This document shows positions 1 through 9,241 of a stretch of 47,999 nucleotides of DNA, in pieces. The stretch is from Chloroflexota bacterium (GTDB lineage Bacteria; Chloroflexota; Anaerolineae; Caldilineales; Caldilineaceae), in NCBI GenBank assembly GCA_003577005.1, contig QEUW01000014.1, positions 1-47,999 of the forward strand. Reading direction: 5' to 3'. Position numbers and translations under genes: made by a program. Position 1 is the first letter of the stretch. Each line of letters opens with the position of its first letter. Under the pieces are notes generated by a model that had not been told where the DNA came from, made no database searches, and worked only from the letters and a program-made list of their open reading frames with translations.

Positions 1-1035
1 GGCACCAGGCACCGCGTTGGGCGTAGGATGCAGATAGATAAAACCTGGTGGCGGCACGATGTATGGCACTCCGTAGCCGGGCGCACCGTACCAGTAACCG
101 TAGGGCATCATCCACATCGGGGGCATGGTTGGCAGTGATGGAGCCGGGACAGCGCGGAAAAAGTAGCGCCGCGCATCCGGTATACGCCTGTAAAACCGCC
201 ATGTCTCACCCGGTGTGTTCATGCCCGATGGAGCAACCCGTTCAGCCTGGATGCGAGCCACGGGCGCTACCTGCACGCCCAGGTAAGCGGTTTCGGGGTC
301 ATTAGGTTTGGCGCCAAGCGTTACGGTCACTATCTGTTCGCCGTCCGCCTCAGCCGGTCGTTGAACGGTGAGCGTCAGTTCATCGCCAGGCTGATAACCG
401 GCAACCAAGGCCGCCAGATCGGTCGCTGGCGTCACCACTTTGCCGTCGATAGCCGTGATTAGGTCACCTGGCTCAAGACCCGCTTCTGCCGCAGGGCCAC
501 CGGGCACGACCGCACTCACGTGAATTCCAACCGTCCTGCTTATCTGGAGTGATTCGGCCAGCCCGGGTGCGGCGCCAGGCAGAAAACGCATTCCAGGCAC
601 TGGCAGCGCGCGCAACGCACGGGCGGCCGCGTGTGCCTGCTCGGGCGACGCATAGGGCCGCACTCCCAAAAACGGAGCGCCATTGCGCTCGGCCAGCGTG
701 ACCTCGACCGTTCGCTCCTCATCGCCGTGTTGGACAATCAACACCAAGGGATCACCAGGGGCCAGCGCGGCCACGGCTGCGGCCAGCGCCTGGGCATCAT
801 CGACCTGCACATCACCCACGGCAAGCACAATATCACCACGGCGGATGCCTGCCTCATGAGCGGGCGAGTCCGGCTCGACGGCCACGATCAGCACGCCGGG
901 TTCAACCGCGGCAGCAGAGACCGTGGCTGCTAGCGGTCCGGCTGCCTGGGCATGAGCGGGAGTATTCAAGTAGAGAAAAGCGGCACCAGTAACCAACGCA
1001 ACACCCATCCATCGTTTTACATTTGGATTTGACAT
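1..1035 (-). CDS. Secreted tandem-PDZ domain protein (partial, 3' end outside window)
   Basis: The frame is open from an ATG at 1035 to the window edge, giving at least 345 residues. The first 30 or so residues form a signal peptide ending near PAHAQA. Two PDZ domains follow: one around residues 45-95, with the carboxylate-loop context AGIRRGDIVLAVGD, and one around residues 170-225, with AGLEPGDLITAIDGK. The visible C-terminal part is rich in Gly, Tyr and Pro (for example PYGYWYGAPGYG). No trypsin-like or S41 protease domain precedes or follows the PDZ pair in the visible part, so a protease should not be assumed; a scaffold or periplasmic binding role is equally likely. It lies 152 nt downstream of a response-regulator gene on the same strand and may be co-transcribed with it. 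The family call is firm; the function is not known. Confidence 0.75.
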   Translation of the reverse strand, partial: MSNPNVKRWMGVALVTGAAFLYLNTPAHAQAAGPLAATVSAAAVEPGVLIVAVEPDSPAHEAGIRRGDIVLAVGDVQVDDAQALAAAVAALAPGDPLVLIVQHGDEERTVEVTLAERNGAPFLGVRPYASPEQAHAAARALRALPVPGMRFLPGAAPGLAESLQISRTVGIHVSAVVPGGPAAEAGLEPGDLITAIDGKVVTPATDLAALVAGYQPGDELTLTVQRPAEADGEQIVTVTLGAKPNDPETAYLGVQVAPVARIQAERVAPSGMNTPGETWRFYRRIPDARRYFFRAVPAPSLPTMPPMWMMPYGYWYGAPGYGVPYIVPPPGFIYLHPTPNAVPGA

Positions 1036-1187
1036 AGGCTCTCACTTTCGTTGTCAGAATCGTAAGCGGACAAAACGGCCGGCCACTTCGAATCCTAACG
1101 AGCAAGGGTTGGCATTTGGTTGTATCTTGATTAAGAAATCGCAACATTCCTGGGGCAGCGAAATCAAAAACGTTACCGGTGCGTATC

Positions 1188-1892
1188 TCAGGGCTGAAAC
1201 TTATAACCGGCGCCGCGTGCGGTGACAATCCAACGAGGATGGGCAGGATCGACCTCGAGCTTCTGGCGGAGATGGCGGATGTGGACATCAACCGTCCGTT
1301 CGCTGTCGATATCGCTGTCGTAGCCCCACACGGCTTCGATCAGCTGGCTACGGCTAAAAGGGCGCTCAGGGTGGCTGAGGAGATGACGCAGAAGGCGAAA
1401 CTCGATGGGGGTCAACTCAAGGGGTTGGCCATCATGGAAGAGCAGTAATCGCTCCAAATCCAATACGTAGGGGCCGAAGTTCAATCGAGCCGTAGGTGCG
1501 CCTGCTGCCAGTTCGCCATACGCCCGGCGCAACAAGGCTCGAACCCGTGAGATCAGTTCGCGCAGGCTGTAGGGCTTGACCATATAGTCATCGGCGCCTA
1601 ACTCCAACCCCAACACCTTGTCCATTTCCTCATCGCGTGCAGTCAACATGAGGATCGGCTGGCGCTTACCGGCGCTACGCAACTGGCGGCAGAGATCAAA
1701 ACCATTCAGGTCTGGCAGGCGCACGTCAAGAACGATCAGGTCTGGCTGGCTGCTCTGGACCAACTCCAAGGCGCGCCGTCCCGTCTCCGCCCACAAGACC
1801 TCAAATCCTTCCTGCCGGAGGCCATATTCCAGCCCACGGGCGACAGCGCGTTCGTCTTCGACAATGAGAATGTGGTCAGCGGTTGTCGTCAT
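1188..1892 (-). CDS. OmpR/PhoB-family two-component response regulator
   Basis: This 234-residue protein has an N-terminal receiver domain with the acidic pair E12-D13, phospho-acceptor D56 (LIVLDVRLP), T84 and K106 (MVKPYSL). A C-terminal OmpR-type winged helix ends in RTVDVHIRHLRQKLE and RGAGYKFQP. It is expected to bind DNA as a dimer once phosphorylated by a partner kinase. The frame is open further upstream to 2027, but that part is AT-rich and does not look like receiver sequence, so the ATG at 1892 directly before TTTADHILIVEDE is chosen. No cognate kinase is adjacent: the upstream neighbour is an Asp-box protein and the downstream neighbour a PDZ protein. The kinase may lie elsewhere or beyond the left edge. 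Confidence 0.92.
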   Translation of the reverse strand: MTTTADHILIVEDERAVARGLEYGLRQEGFEVLWAETGRRALELVQSSQPDLIVLDVRLPDLNGFDLCRQLRSAGKRQPILMLTARDEEMDKVLGLELGADDYMVKPYSLRELISRVRALLRRAYGELAAGAPTARLNFGPYVLDLERLLLFHDGQPLELTPIEFRLLRHLLSHPERPFSRSQLIEAVWGYDSDIDSERTVDVHIRHLRQKLEVDPAHPRWIVTARGAGYKFQP

Positions 1893-2190
1893 ACCCGTAT
1901 TCAACCATATCCAGGGCGGATCGAAAAAAAGAAAGCTATTGCATTGCTCATCATCTTTGATTTTGATAATGCGATCTTTAATATTGCAGGCGTACGTTTG
2001 TAGAATCTCATAACTGGCTTCTATCACTGTTATGCGGCGCGGCGGGTCGCCGCCCGCGCGTGCTAACAGGGAAGATAGAGCGCATGGGGAAGAGGCGAAG
2101 GCGCCTTCGGAAGAACCGCAAGGAGGGAAGCGGGACGAGGTTTAGAACTCACCAACCAAACCTTCTCACCATTTGTATCGGGTAGTCCTG
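1893..2190. other. AT-rich upstream region of the response-regulator gene, no gene seen
   Basis: The stretch 1893-2030 is notably AT-rich compared with its surroundings and presumably carries the promoter of the minus-strand response-regulator gene. I could not pick a convincing -35/-10 pair. A GC-rich, imperfectly palindromic patch lies at about 2035-2060. No plausible coding sequence was found. Confidence 0.4.
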
Positions 2191-2247
2191 AGAACGCAGA
2201 GCGCAGAACAACATCAGTTCTACGCTCTGCGTTCTACGCTCTACGTG
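2191..2247. repeat. Heptad-repeat hairpin in spacer
   Basis: Two 19-nt arms (2191-2209 and 2217-2235) are inverted repeats with one mismatch and a 7-nt loop. The right arm continues to 2247 as a 7-nt periodic array of consensus GYTCTRC. A second short array of similar units (GTTCTAG, CTTCTGC) lies at 2353-2384, just past the stop of the Asp-box gene. It has no terminal T-run, so it is not a classical intrinsic terminator. Confidence 0.7.
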
Positions 2248-2278
2248 TATTGACAAATCAAGTTGGGTAGCCGCCGGG

Positions 2279-2312
2279 AGGTGCAACGCACTTTGTCAAG
2301 TGCGTTGCACCT
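2279..2312. repeat. Perfect 15-bp hairpin, AGGTG-N5-CACTT family
   Basis: The left arm 2279-2293 is AGGTGCAACGCACTT and the right arm 2298-2312 is its exact complement, with loop TGTC. The outer parts of the arms match the hairpin at 30492-30524, while the five central bases differ on both arms with compensating changes. It lies between the Asp-box gene and the response-regulator gene. Confidence 0.8.
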
Positions 2313-2352
2313 GGATTGCATGACCTAACTTCATTTGTCAGTACTGTCAGTA

Positions 2353-2384
2353 CATCTACGTTCTAGCTCTGCCTTCTGCGCTAC
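2353..2384. repeat. Short heptad array overlapping the stop of the Asp-box gene
   Basis: Units such as GTTCTAG and CTTCTGC recur at about 7 nt. The array resembles that at 2217-2247 and runs into the last codons of the minus-strand gene that ends at 2381. Confidence 0.45.
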
Positions 2385-3652
2385 TGAATAGTGTGGATGT
2401 AGACTCCTTCTACCGTATTCAGCCAGAGCATGGTGGGATTGGTTTCGGTATAGAGCAGGCCGATGATATTCGTATTATCGTAGAGGGCGCCCGCGACTTT
2501 GCTCCATCGTTGGGCATTGAACTCTTTGCTGTAAAGACCGCGGACGGTACCCAAGTAGAGCTGGCCGTTGGGGTGGTAGACCAGATCATTCAGACCAAAG
2601 ACGCCGCCGGCCAGGTCGCGTTGGGCCACCGTCTCTAGTCCCTGGGTCGTAACCTGCCAGTTGATGCCGTAATTTGACGTCTGCCAGACACTGTATGGTT
2701 CGGCAAAGGCAACCAACCCCTCGGTAAAGACATCCAGCGCAAGACTGTTCATCCCCCACGAGGCTGGGTAGACGTTGGGCGTCAATCTCACCCAGCTATC
2801 ACCCAGGTCATTGCTAAAGAGCACAACGCCGCTGCCATCGTCGGCGACGCCGCCAGCGATCAGTTGTCCCCACGTGGGGGTGGCGGGGCGCGGGTCGCCC
2901 ACCAGCGAAGCCGACGCCATCTCGACCAGCCGGTAGGTCTGCCAGAGGTTGTCGGGCGAGTAGTCGGGTTTTGCGGCCCAGGTTGTACCGCCATCTGTGC
3001 TGAGATAGGGACCGTCGCAACCAGCGGCGAAGATGCTGTGAGGATCACCCGCGTGCGCCAACAGCGGGCGCAGATTGTCGGCGCCAGGCAATTGACTCCA
3101 GTTCACACCGCCATCGACCGATTTGTAGAGGGGTTGCGGCGGCTGCGATAACGCATGACAATCGGCGCCCAAACCGCTATAAAGGACCGTCGGGTCGGCA
3201 GCGCTCATGATAAAGTCACTCACAGCAGGTTGTGTGGTCACCAGTTGCCAGGTAGCTCCATCATCGGGGGAGCGGTAGAGCCAATTGGCGAAGGTATAGG
3301 CGTAGATCGTACTGCTCAGGCGGTCACCGATGACCTTCTTGATCGCCGCGCCGTCGATCAGCGGCGGTTCGTCTGATCGCGGTGTCGCCGTGGGTGTTGG
3401 GGCCAGGGTAGGCGCGGGCTTTCTTGGATAGTAGACCTTGCGCCAAGGCGTCGCCGTCGGGTAGGGGCGACGGGTGGGCGTGGCTGTCGGCGGCGGCACC
3501 GTACCTGGCTCGGTAGGCAAGGGGCTGATCGTCTGGTACAACACGGCGCGCGAGCCGCTCGTTTCACCGCGCGAAAAGGCAACGCTTGGTAAGACAGCCA
3601 GCACGACAATCACTGCTGGCAGGAGCAATAATGCTCGTAACCAACGCATCAT
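2381..3652 (-). CDS. Secreted Asp-box (BNR/sialidase-type repeat) beta-propeller protein
   Basis: The 423-residue product starts MMRWLRALLLLPAV, a typical signal peptide. An extended Pro/Thr-rich linker (about residues 35-90, with repeats such as TPTATP) follows, then a propeller-like region. At least five Asp-box motifs of the form S-x-D-x-G-x-T-W are visible: SPDDGATWQ, SVDGGVNWS, STDGGTTWA, SNDLGDSWV and TSNYGINWQ. Such boxes mark beta-propeller blades in sialidases, Ycf48/HCF136 and photosystem-assembly-like proteins; catalytic sialidase residues were not recognised, so no enzymatic role is claimed. The start is set at 3652 because AGGAGGT lies nine bases before it; the longer upstream frame lacks a signal-peptide N-terminus. 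Likely exported and surface-exposed. Confidence 0.8.
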   Translation of the reverse strand: MMRWLRALLLLPAVIVVLAVLPSVAFSRGETSGSRAVLYQTISPLPTEPGTVPPPTATPTRRPYPTATPWRKVYYPRKPAPTLAPTPTATPRSDEPPLIDGAAIKKVIGDRLSSTIYAYTFANWLYRSPDDGATWQLVTTQPAVSDFIMSAADPTVLYSGLGADCHALSQPPQPLYKSVDGGVNWSQLPGADNLRPLLAHAGDPHSIFAAGCDGPYLSTDGGTTWAAKPDYSPDNLWQTYRLVEMASASLVGDPRPATPTWGQLIAGGVADDGSGVVLFSNDLGDSWVRLTPNVYPASWGMNSLALDVFTEGLVAFAEPYSVWQTSNYGINWQVTTQGLETVAQRDLAGGVFGLNDLVYHPNGQLYLGTVRGLYSKEFNAQRWSKVAGALYDNTNIIGLLYTETNPTMLWLNTVEGVYIHTIQ

Positions 3653-4239
3653 CTCAATCACACCTCCTACTCCGCGTAGTGCGAAGTCTGTCTTCTGAGT
3701 GGGCGAACCAACAGCACCTGCGCCGTCCCCGTTGGCCACCGGCGATTGAGCGCCCCAGTGCTTCATCTCGTTTTCTCCGTTGCGCAGCCGGGCCAGGCGC
3801 CTGTGGGGGCGGCGTAACGGCGAGTTGACCTTACCGTTTACTATGACGGTCAGAAAACGCAGAAGTAACGCCGGATTCGACCGGATATCTGCACTTTTTG
3901 CCCGGCAGCCTCTTCAGGTGTCAATTCACCACCGCGATCCACGGGGCGTAATGGTGCTGGGCCTGGCTCAAGGATGAAGAATGGGGGATGCGGATCCCCG
4001 GCTGTCGAATTCCAGGTGGTCGTCCTGATCATTTGATACAGATGCGCACTTCAGTTACAATAGGTATACAGGGGTGTCTGGCGCTTCTTTTGGAAAAGTG
4101 GCGGGCGAACACAAGCTTAATATGATCATTCGTAGCCCGCAGCCTGCTTTCACCGGTTGCCAAATCCGTCGGTGGGTTTGAGAACTTGTGGCGCGCATTG
4201 CGTTCTACTGAATACCGATCTTCTTGTTCGAGGAAAGTA
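3653..4239. other. Divergent intergenic region between Asp-box gene and def
   Basis: This 587-bp region separates divergently transcribed genes. It holds the ribosome-binding site of the Asp-box gene at its left end and a good sigma70-type promoter for def (4033-4061). No convincing protein-coding frame, RNA gene or repeat array was recognised in the rest. Confidence 0.5.
4033..4061 (+). promoter_or_regulatory. Sigma70-type promoter upstream of def
   Basis: A -35 box TTGATA (4033-4038) and a -10 box TACAAT (4056-4061) are separated by 17 nt. Transcription would start near 4068, leaving a leader of about 170 nt before the deformylase start. Confidence 0.6.
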
Positions 4240-4812
4240 ATGGCAGAACTACGGATTGTAAAAGTGGGGGACAGCGACGACGCTGTGCTCTACCGGCCAG
4301 CGGTGCGTGTACGCGACTTTGGTCCGCGGCTGCATCGTCTGTTGGATGATATGCTAGAAACGGTACGCAAGGCGCCGGGGGTGGGTCTGGCGGGCCCTCA
4401 GGTCGGTGTCGACCAGCGGGTCATTGTAGTTGAATACCCGGATGACGAAGATCATCCGGAAGAGACCATGCGTCTCTATGAATTGATCAACCCGGAGATT
4501 ATCAAAGCAAAAGGGTCAGAGATGGGCCAGGAGGGCTGTCTCAGCCTGCCCGGCCTGGCCGCCGATGTCGACCGGGCGACCTATGTGTTGGTGCGCGCCT
4601 ATGACCGTCATGGGAAGGAATATCGCATCAAGGCTTATGATTGGCTGGCGCGGATCTTTCAACACGAAATCGACCACCTCCACGGCGTGATGATGACCGA
4701 GAAGGCAAAACAGCTCTATCGTCTGCGTCAACTCGAAGATGGCACCTACGAAGCGGTCCCCATCGAAGAGGTGATTTTGGGCCACCAGCGCGTCACGGCA
4801 GCCGCAAGATAA
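4240..4812 (+). CDS. def: Peptide deformylase
   Basis: A 190-residue metallohydrolase that removes the formyl group from the N-terminal methionine of nascent proteins. All three family motifs are present: GVGLAGPQVG (47-56), EGCLSLPG with the metal-ligand Cys100, and HEIDH (His142, Glu143, His146). The motif-1 sequence has AGPQ where many members have AAPQ or AANQ; the catalytic Gln is kept. The ATG at 4240 is preceded by GAGGAAAG; an in-frame upstream ATG (4186) would add 18 residues with no family resemblance. Length and motif spacing are normal for the bacterial enzyme. The gene stands alone; its usual neighbour fmt is not next to it here. Confidence 0.96.
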   Translation: MAELRIVKVGDSDDAVLYRPAVRVRDFGPRLHRLLDDMLETVRKAPGVGLAGPQVGVDQRVIVVEYPDDEDHPEETMRLYELINPEIIKAKGSEMGQEGCLSLPGLAADVDRATYVLVRAYDRHGKEYRIKAYDWLARIFQHEIDHLHGVMMTEKAKQLYRLRQLEDGTYEAVPIEEVILGHQRVTAAAR

Positions 4813-4932
4813 TTCACCGCCCCTGATGCAGTGGCGTTTTTGACGATTGTTGAAGGGCTGACAATTGCAGAGACGCCAGAGAGTAGCCTGTTCCTCAATA
4901 TTCATCAAAATATCAGTCAAATGTCGCATAGA

Positions 4933-4951
4933 CCGAATGCGCCAGATTCGG
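4933..4951. repeat. Short inverted repeat before the multi-PAS kinase gene
   Basis: CCGAAT (4933-4938) and ATTCGG (4946-4951) flank a 7-nt spacer, immediately followed by the AT-rich TATACAAT that could be a -10 element for the kinase gene. It may be an operator or a weak hairpin; the evidence is symmetry and position only. Confidence 0.3.
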
Positions 4952-5011
4952 TATTCTATACAATAACCAACTCAATTTGCGCCAACCCATTTTTGACCGG
5001 TCGCTGCGGCC

Positions 5012-8000
5012 ATGACTCACCAATTCCCCTTCGAACAGGAATTACAACCATTGGACAAGTTGGCGCGCCTGTTCGCTGGCGCCAACCCTGATCCTGAGAT
5101 TGCCCAACTGATCGACGAGGCTCGCCAGAGCCTCACAAATACGCTGGCAAACTGTGCCGCAAAAGTCGCTTCACTTCAACGGCAGATAGACGAAGGGAGC
5201 CAGCGCCAGCAGCCTGATACAGCTACACTCGAAAACGAATTCCCTTCATTACCGGGCGGTATTTGTCCAAAACAGGTGGAGCAGGCGCTACGCAAAAGCG
5301 AAGAAAAGTATCGCATACTGATCGAGACCACAGGCACCGGTTACGCCATCAGCGACGGTACGGGGTTGATCCTGGAGGCCAACGCCGAGTATCTGCGTCT
5401 CGTTGGCCGGTGCAGGCTCGATGAGGTAGTAGGGCGCTACCCCTGGGAATGGACCGCGCCCCATGATTGGGAACGCAATCGAGCTGCTTTTGCCACTTTG
5501 CTTGAAACCGGCGGGCTGCGCAATTTTGAGGTCGACTATGTCACCCCTGCTGGGGCCCTGATGCCGGTTGAGATCAACGCCACCGTGCTTCAGACCGACG
5601 AAGGCGTGCGCGTGTTGGCGATGGTACGAGACATTCGCACGCGCAAACAGGCAGTCGCCGCACTGGCCGAAAGTGAACTGCGTTTTCGCCAGTTGGCCGA
5701 ACACGTGGACGGCGTCTTCTGGCTGACCGAGGCTGACCCGGATCGGCTGCTCTATGTCAGCCCCGCCTACGAACGCTTCTGGGGCCGGCCCGCAGCACGG
5801 CTCTTCGTCGATCCGTGGGACTGGCTCCATTCGATCCATCCTGATGACCGGCAGCGCGTTTACGAGGCCATCACCGCCAAACAGTTGAAGGGTGAGTACG
5901 ACGAAGAGTATCGCCTGATCCAGCCGAACGGCGCCGTCCGCTGGGTGCGAGACCGTTCGTTTCCTGTCACCGACCAGGAAGGTCGTATTTGCCGCATTGC
6001 CGGGCTGACCGAAGACATCACCGAGCGTAAGGAAGCAGCCGAGGCACTGCGCACAAGCGAAGAACGGTTTCGCCAACTCGCCGAACATATCAACGAGGCA
6101 TTTTGGCTGGTGGACGATACCGGGGTGCTCTATGTCAGCCCCGCCTATGAACGCATCTGGGGGCGCTCTGCGGCCAGTTATTATGCAGCGCCGTGGCAGT
6201 GGCTGGACAGTGTTCACCCCGACGACCGAGAGCGGATCCAACGTGCTGTCTTGGAAAAACAGGCAGCGGGCGCCTATGACGAGGAGTACCGCATTCTCCG
6301 CTCTGATGGAACCATACGCTGGGTTCGCGATCGCGCCTTTCCCATTCGCGACGAGAAGGGGGTCGTGGCCCGCATCGCCGGCCTGGCCGAGGATATTACG
6401 GAGAAAAAACGACAGGAAAAAGCGCTGCAACTACTGCTTGATTGTTCGCGAATCACCGGCCACGCCTTCTTTACCACGCTGGTTCAGACGCTGGCCAATG
6501 TGCTGGGCGTCCGCCATGTACTTCTCTGGGAAATGACAGGCGAGCTAAGGCCAAGCGCTCGCACTGTCGCAGCCTGGCACGAACCTGCCTTATCTACAAG
6601 CGACACCTGGGAGTTGAGGCAGACTCCCTCCGCGCTTGCCGCCCTTGACCAGCCAGTGTTGATCCCCAACGGGGCCCAACAGCGATTTCCGGCTGATCCC
6701 TTGTTGCGCCACTATCGGGCAGAAAGCTTTCTGGCTGCACCGCTGCGTTCGTCCGCGGGTGCAACCATCGGCTTGCTGATCGCGGTGGACGACAGTCCGC
6801 TTGCCGAAAGTGGGAACCCAGCCGCCCTGTTGGAGATTTTTGCCGGGCGAACGGCGACTGAACTCGAGCGCGAACAGGCCGAAGAGCAAATCAAAAGACT
6901 CAACGCTGAACTCGAACAACGAGTGCTTGAACGTACCGCCGAACTGGCTACAGCAAATGAGGCGCTGCGCATCAGCGAGCAACGGTTGCGCCAGATCATC
7001 GACCTCGTGCCCCACCGGATCTTTGCCAAAGATATGGCCGGGCGTTATATTCTGGCAAACCAGGCAGAGGCCGACTATCTTGGCGCGACGGTTGAAGCCC
7101 TCTTGGGGAAGACACTCGTCGATTTCGGCTTCTCTCCAGAGCTCGCCGCCGAGTTTCTTCGATCGGACCTGGCCCTCATTGGGAGCGGGCAAACACGAGC
7201 CGTCCACCTGCAACGCATCCCGGCTCGACAGGATAGCGTACAGATACTTCACACGACGATTACGCCCTTCAACCTTTCGGACGCCGGCACGCCAGCCATT
7301 GTGGGCATCTCGATCGATATCACGGAGCAACAACGCATCGAAGAAGAATTGCGCCAGAGTGAAGCGCGTCAACGTGCGTTGTTGGCAGCAATGCCAGATA
7401 TGGTCTTCCGCATTGGACAGGATGGCATCTTTCGCGACTTCTCGGCTCCAGGAGAAAGTGGGTTGCTCCTCCCCCGCGAGCAGATCATCGGCACCCACAT
7501 ACGCGACGTTCCGCTACCGGAGGCGGCGATTGAGGCGTCGTTGGCCGCGTCTGAACAAGCCATTACCACAGGCAAGATGCAGACGGTCGAATACTCCATT
7601 GTCACGCTCGACGGCCCGCAATTCTATGAATCACGGATTGTACGCAGCGGCAACGATGAAGTCGTCTCGATTGTGCGCGACATTACCGAACGCAAACGCG
7701 GCGATGAGGCCCTGCGGCTGAGCGAGCAACGGCTGCGCCAAATTATCGATCTGGTGCCCCACTTGATCTTTGCCAAGGATATCAACGGTCGCTTTGTGCT
7801 CGCCAATCGAGCGAGCGCCACCCTCTTTGGGACGACACCCGACATGATGGTTGGCAAGACTGACGCTGATTTTCTTGCATCCCCAGAGGAGGTGGAGAGT
7901 TTTCGCGCCGCCGACCGCGAGGTTATCGAGCGGAACAGTGTCAAGGTCATTTCAGAAGAGCGTATTACGGACTTCACTGGGCGCGTGCGTCTGATGCAAA

Positions 8001-9241
8001 CCATCAAAATCCCTTTCGCCTTCTCGGGCACCTCAACACCGGCTGTCTTGGGTGTTGCAACCGACATTACCGAACTCAAGCAGACAGAAATGGCGCTGCG
8101 CGAGAGCGAGGCTCGCTTCCGACAATTTGCCGAGCACCTACCCTTTATCGTCTGGATGCTCTCGCCTGATCTGAAACGGTTTGCTTATCTCAATTCAGCC
8201 GTTGATGAGATCATCGGCTGCCACCTCTCCGAACCCGATAGAGAGATAGCATCCTGGCTCCACTTCGTCCACCCGGATGATCTGGACACAGTAGTGGCCT
8301 TTCTTGACCAACTGCAAAGACTTGAACCCCTGCAATTTGAGTTTCGCATCGTACGGCCCGACGGAGCAGAGCGTTGGCTTCATCTACGCTATTTTCCCAT
8401 TCGGGACGCGGCGGGGGCTTTCTCGCTTCACACCGGCATTGCCGAAGACATTACACAGCGCAAGACAGCCGAGAACGAGATCTACCGTCTCAACGAGGAG
8501 TTGGAAGAGCGCGTGCGCCAGCGCACCCACGAGTTAGAGGTGGCAAACCGGGAGCTTGAGAGCTTTAGCTACTCCGTTTCCCATGACTTGCGCGCACCGC
8601 TGCGCGCTATCAATGGCTTTAGCCAGGCACTGGCAGAAGATTATAGTCACCTCCTTGATCGCGAGGGTCTTGGCTATCTGGAACGGGTCCGCGCCGCCAG
8701 CCAACGCATGTCCGTGCTGATCGACGACCTGTTGACCCTCTCGCGCGTTGCCCGGCAAGAGATGCGCCGTACACCGCTCAATCTCAGCCTTCTTGCCGCC
8801 AATATCGCCGCTGAACTGCGCGCTGGCCACCCCAAACGGCAGGTGACGTTTACCATTGCGCCCGACATGTGGGCCATCGGCGACCCTAGCCTGTTGCGGA
8901 TCGTACTGGACAATCTCATGCACAACGCCTGGAAGTACACCGGCAGACACCCGCAGGCTCATATCGAGGTAGGCTGGCTCGACCAACCCGAGGGGCAGGT
9001 CTATTTTGTGCGCGACGATGGGGCCGGGTTCGAGATGGCCTATGCCGATAAGCTCTTTGGCGCCTTCCAGCGGCTCCATCGTGACACCGAATTCGAGGGG
9101 ACAGGCGTCGGGCTGGCAACAGTACAGCGGATCATTCACCGGCATGGCGGGCGCACCTGGGCCGAAGGAGCGGTCGAACAGGGCGCCACCTTCTATTTTA
9201 CGCTCCCCGATGGAACAAAACCGCATGACACCGACGGCTAA
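5012..9241 (+). CDS. Multi-PAS/GAF sensor histidine kinase
   Basis: A 1409-residue, apparently soluble histidine kinase with no membrane segment. Order of domains: an N-terminal helical segment (1-90), PAS domains at roughly 95-215, 222-345 and 350-470, a GAF domain (about 473-630) followed by a coiled coil, four more PAS domains starting near 655, 785, 905 and 1033, then HisKA with phospho-acceptor His1191 (SVSHDLRAPL) and a HATPase_c domain (NLMHNAWKYT, DDGAGF, GTGVGLATV). PAS 2 and 3 are close copies of each other, as are PAS 4 and 6, indicating internal duplication. Several PAS domains carry the PAC signature ending in DITERK-type helices. The gene overlaps the next (receiver) gene, so they are translationally coupled and the receiver is the probable phosphate acceptor. 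The HisKA/HATPase part resembles the phytochrome-like class often paired with Rcp1-type receivers. The input signal cannot be deduced. Confidence 0.93.
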   Translation: MTHQFPFEQELQPLDKLARLFAGANPDPEIAQLIDEARQSLTNTLANCAAKVASLQRQIDEGSQRQQPDTATLENEFPSLPGGICPKQVEQALRKSEEKYRILIETTGTGYAISDGTGLILEANAEYLRLVGRCRLDEVVGRYPWEWTAPHDWERNRAAFATLLETGGLRNFEVDYVTPAGALMPVEINATVLQTDEGVRVLAMVRDIRTRKQAVAALAESELRFRQLAEHVDGVFWLTEADPDRLLYVSPAYERFWGRPAARLFVDPWDWLHSIHPDDRQRVYEAITAKQLKGEYDEEYRLIQPNGAVRWVRDRSFPVTDQEGRICRIAGLTEDITERKEAAEALRTSEERFRQLAEHINEAFWLVDDTGVLYVSPAYERIWGRSAASYYAAPWQWLDSVHPDDRERIQRAVLEKQAAGAYDEEYRILRSDGTIRWVRDRAFPIRDEKGVVARIAGLAEDITEKKRQEKALQLLLDCSRITGHAFFTTLVQTLANVLGVRHVLLWEMTGELRPSARTVAAWHEPALSTSDTWELRQTPSALAALDQPVLIPNGAQQRFPADPLLRHYRAESFLAAPLRSSAGATIGLLIAVDDSPLAESGNPAALLEIFAGRTATELEREQAEEQIKRLNAELEQRVLERTAELATANEALRISEQRLRQIIDLVPHRIFAKDMAGRYILANQAEADYLGATVEALLGKTLVDFGFSPELAAEFLRSDLALIGSGQTRAVHLQRIPARQDSVQILHTTITPFNLSDAGTPAIVGISIDITEQQRIEEELRQSEARQRALLAAMPDMVFRIGQDGIFRDFSAPGESGLLLPREQIIGTHIRDVPLPEAAIEASLAASEQAITTGKMQTVEYSIVTLDGPQFYESRIVRSGNDEVVSIVRDITERKRGDEALRLSEQRLRQIIDLVPHLIFAKDINGRFVLANRASATLFGTTPDMMVGKTDADFLASPEEVESFRAADREVIERNSVKVISEERITDFTGRVRLMQTIKIPFAFSGTSTPAVLGVATDITELKQTEMALRESEARFRQFAEHLPFIVWMLSPDLKRFAYLNSAVDEIIGCHLSEPDREIASWLHFVHPDDLDTVVAFLDQLQRLEPLQFEFRIVRPDGAERWLHLRYFPIRDAAGAFSLHTGIAEDITQRKTAENEIYRLNEELEERVRQRTHELEVANRELESFSYSVSHDLRAPLRAINGFSQALAEDYSHLLDREGLGYLERVRAASQRMSVLIDDLLTLSRVARQEMRRTPLNLSLLAANIAAELRAGHPKRQVTFTIAPDMWAIGDPSLLRIVLDNLMHNAWKYTGRHPQAHIEVGWLDQPEGQVYFVRDDGAGFEMAYADKLFGAFQRLHRDTEFEGTGVGLATVQRIIHRHGGRTWAEGAVEQGATFYFTLPDGTKPHDTDG

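Noticed and set aside
48..305. Small plus-strand frame at the left edge
   Set aside because: It lies antisense to the tandem-PDZ gene, whose frame is open from 1035 to the window edge with a signal peptide and two PDZ domains.
2191..2312. Hairpins considered as intrinsic terminators
   Set aside because: Stems are strong but no run of T follows on either strand. They are reported as repeats, with a terminator role left open.
5288..6430. Long open frame on the minus strand antisense to the multi-PAS kinase gene (380 codons)
   Set aside because: It is an antisense shadow of a GC-rich gene: composition is low in recognisable motifs, there is no ribosome-binding site, and the plus-strand frame encodes clear PAS domains.
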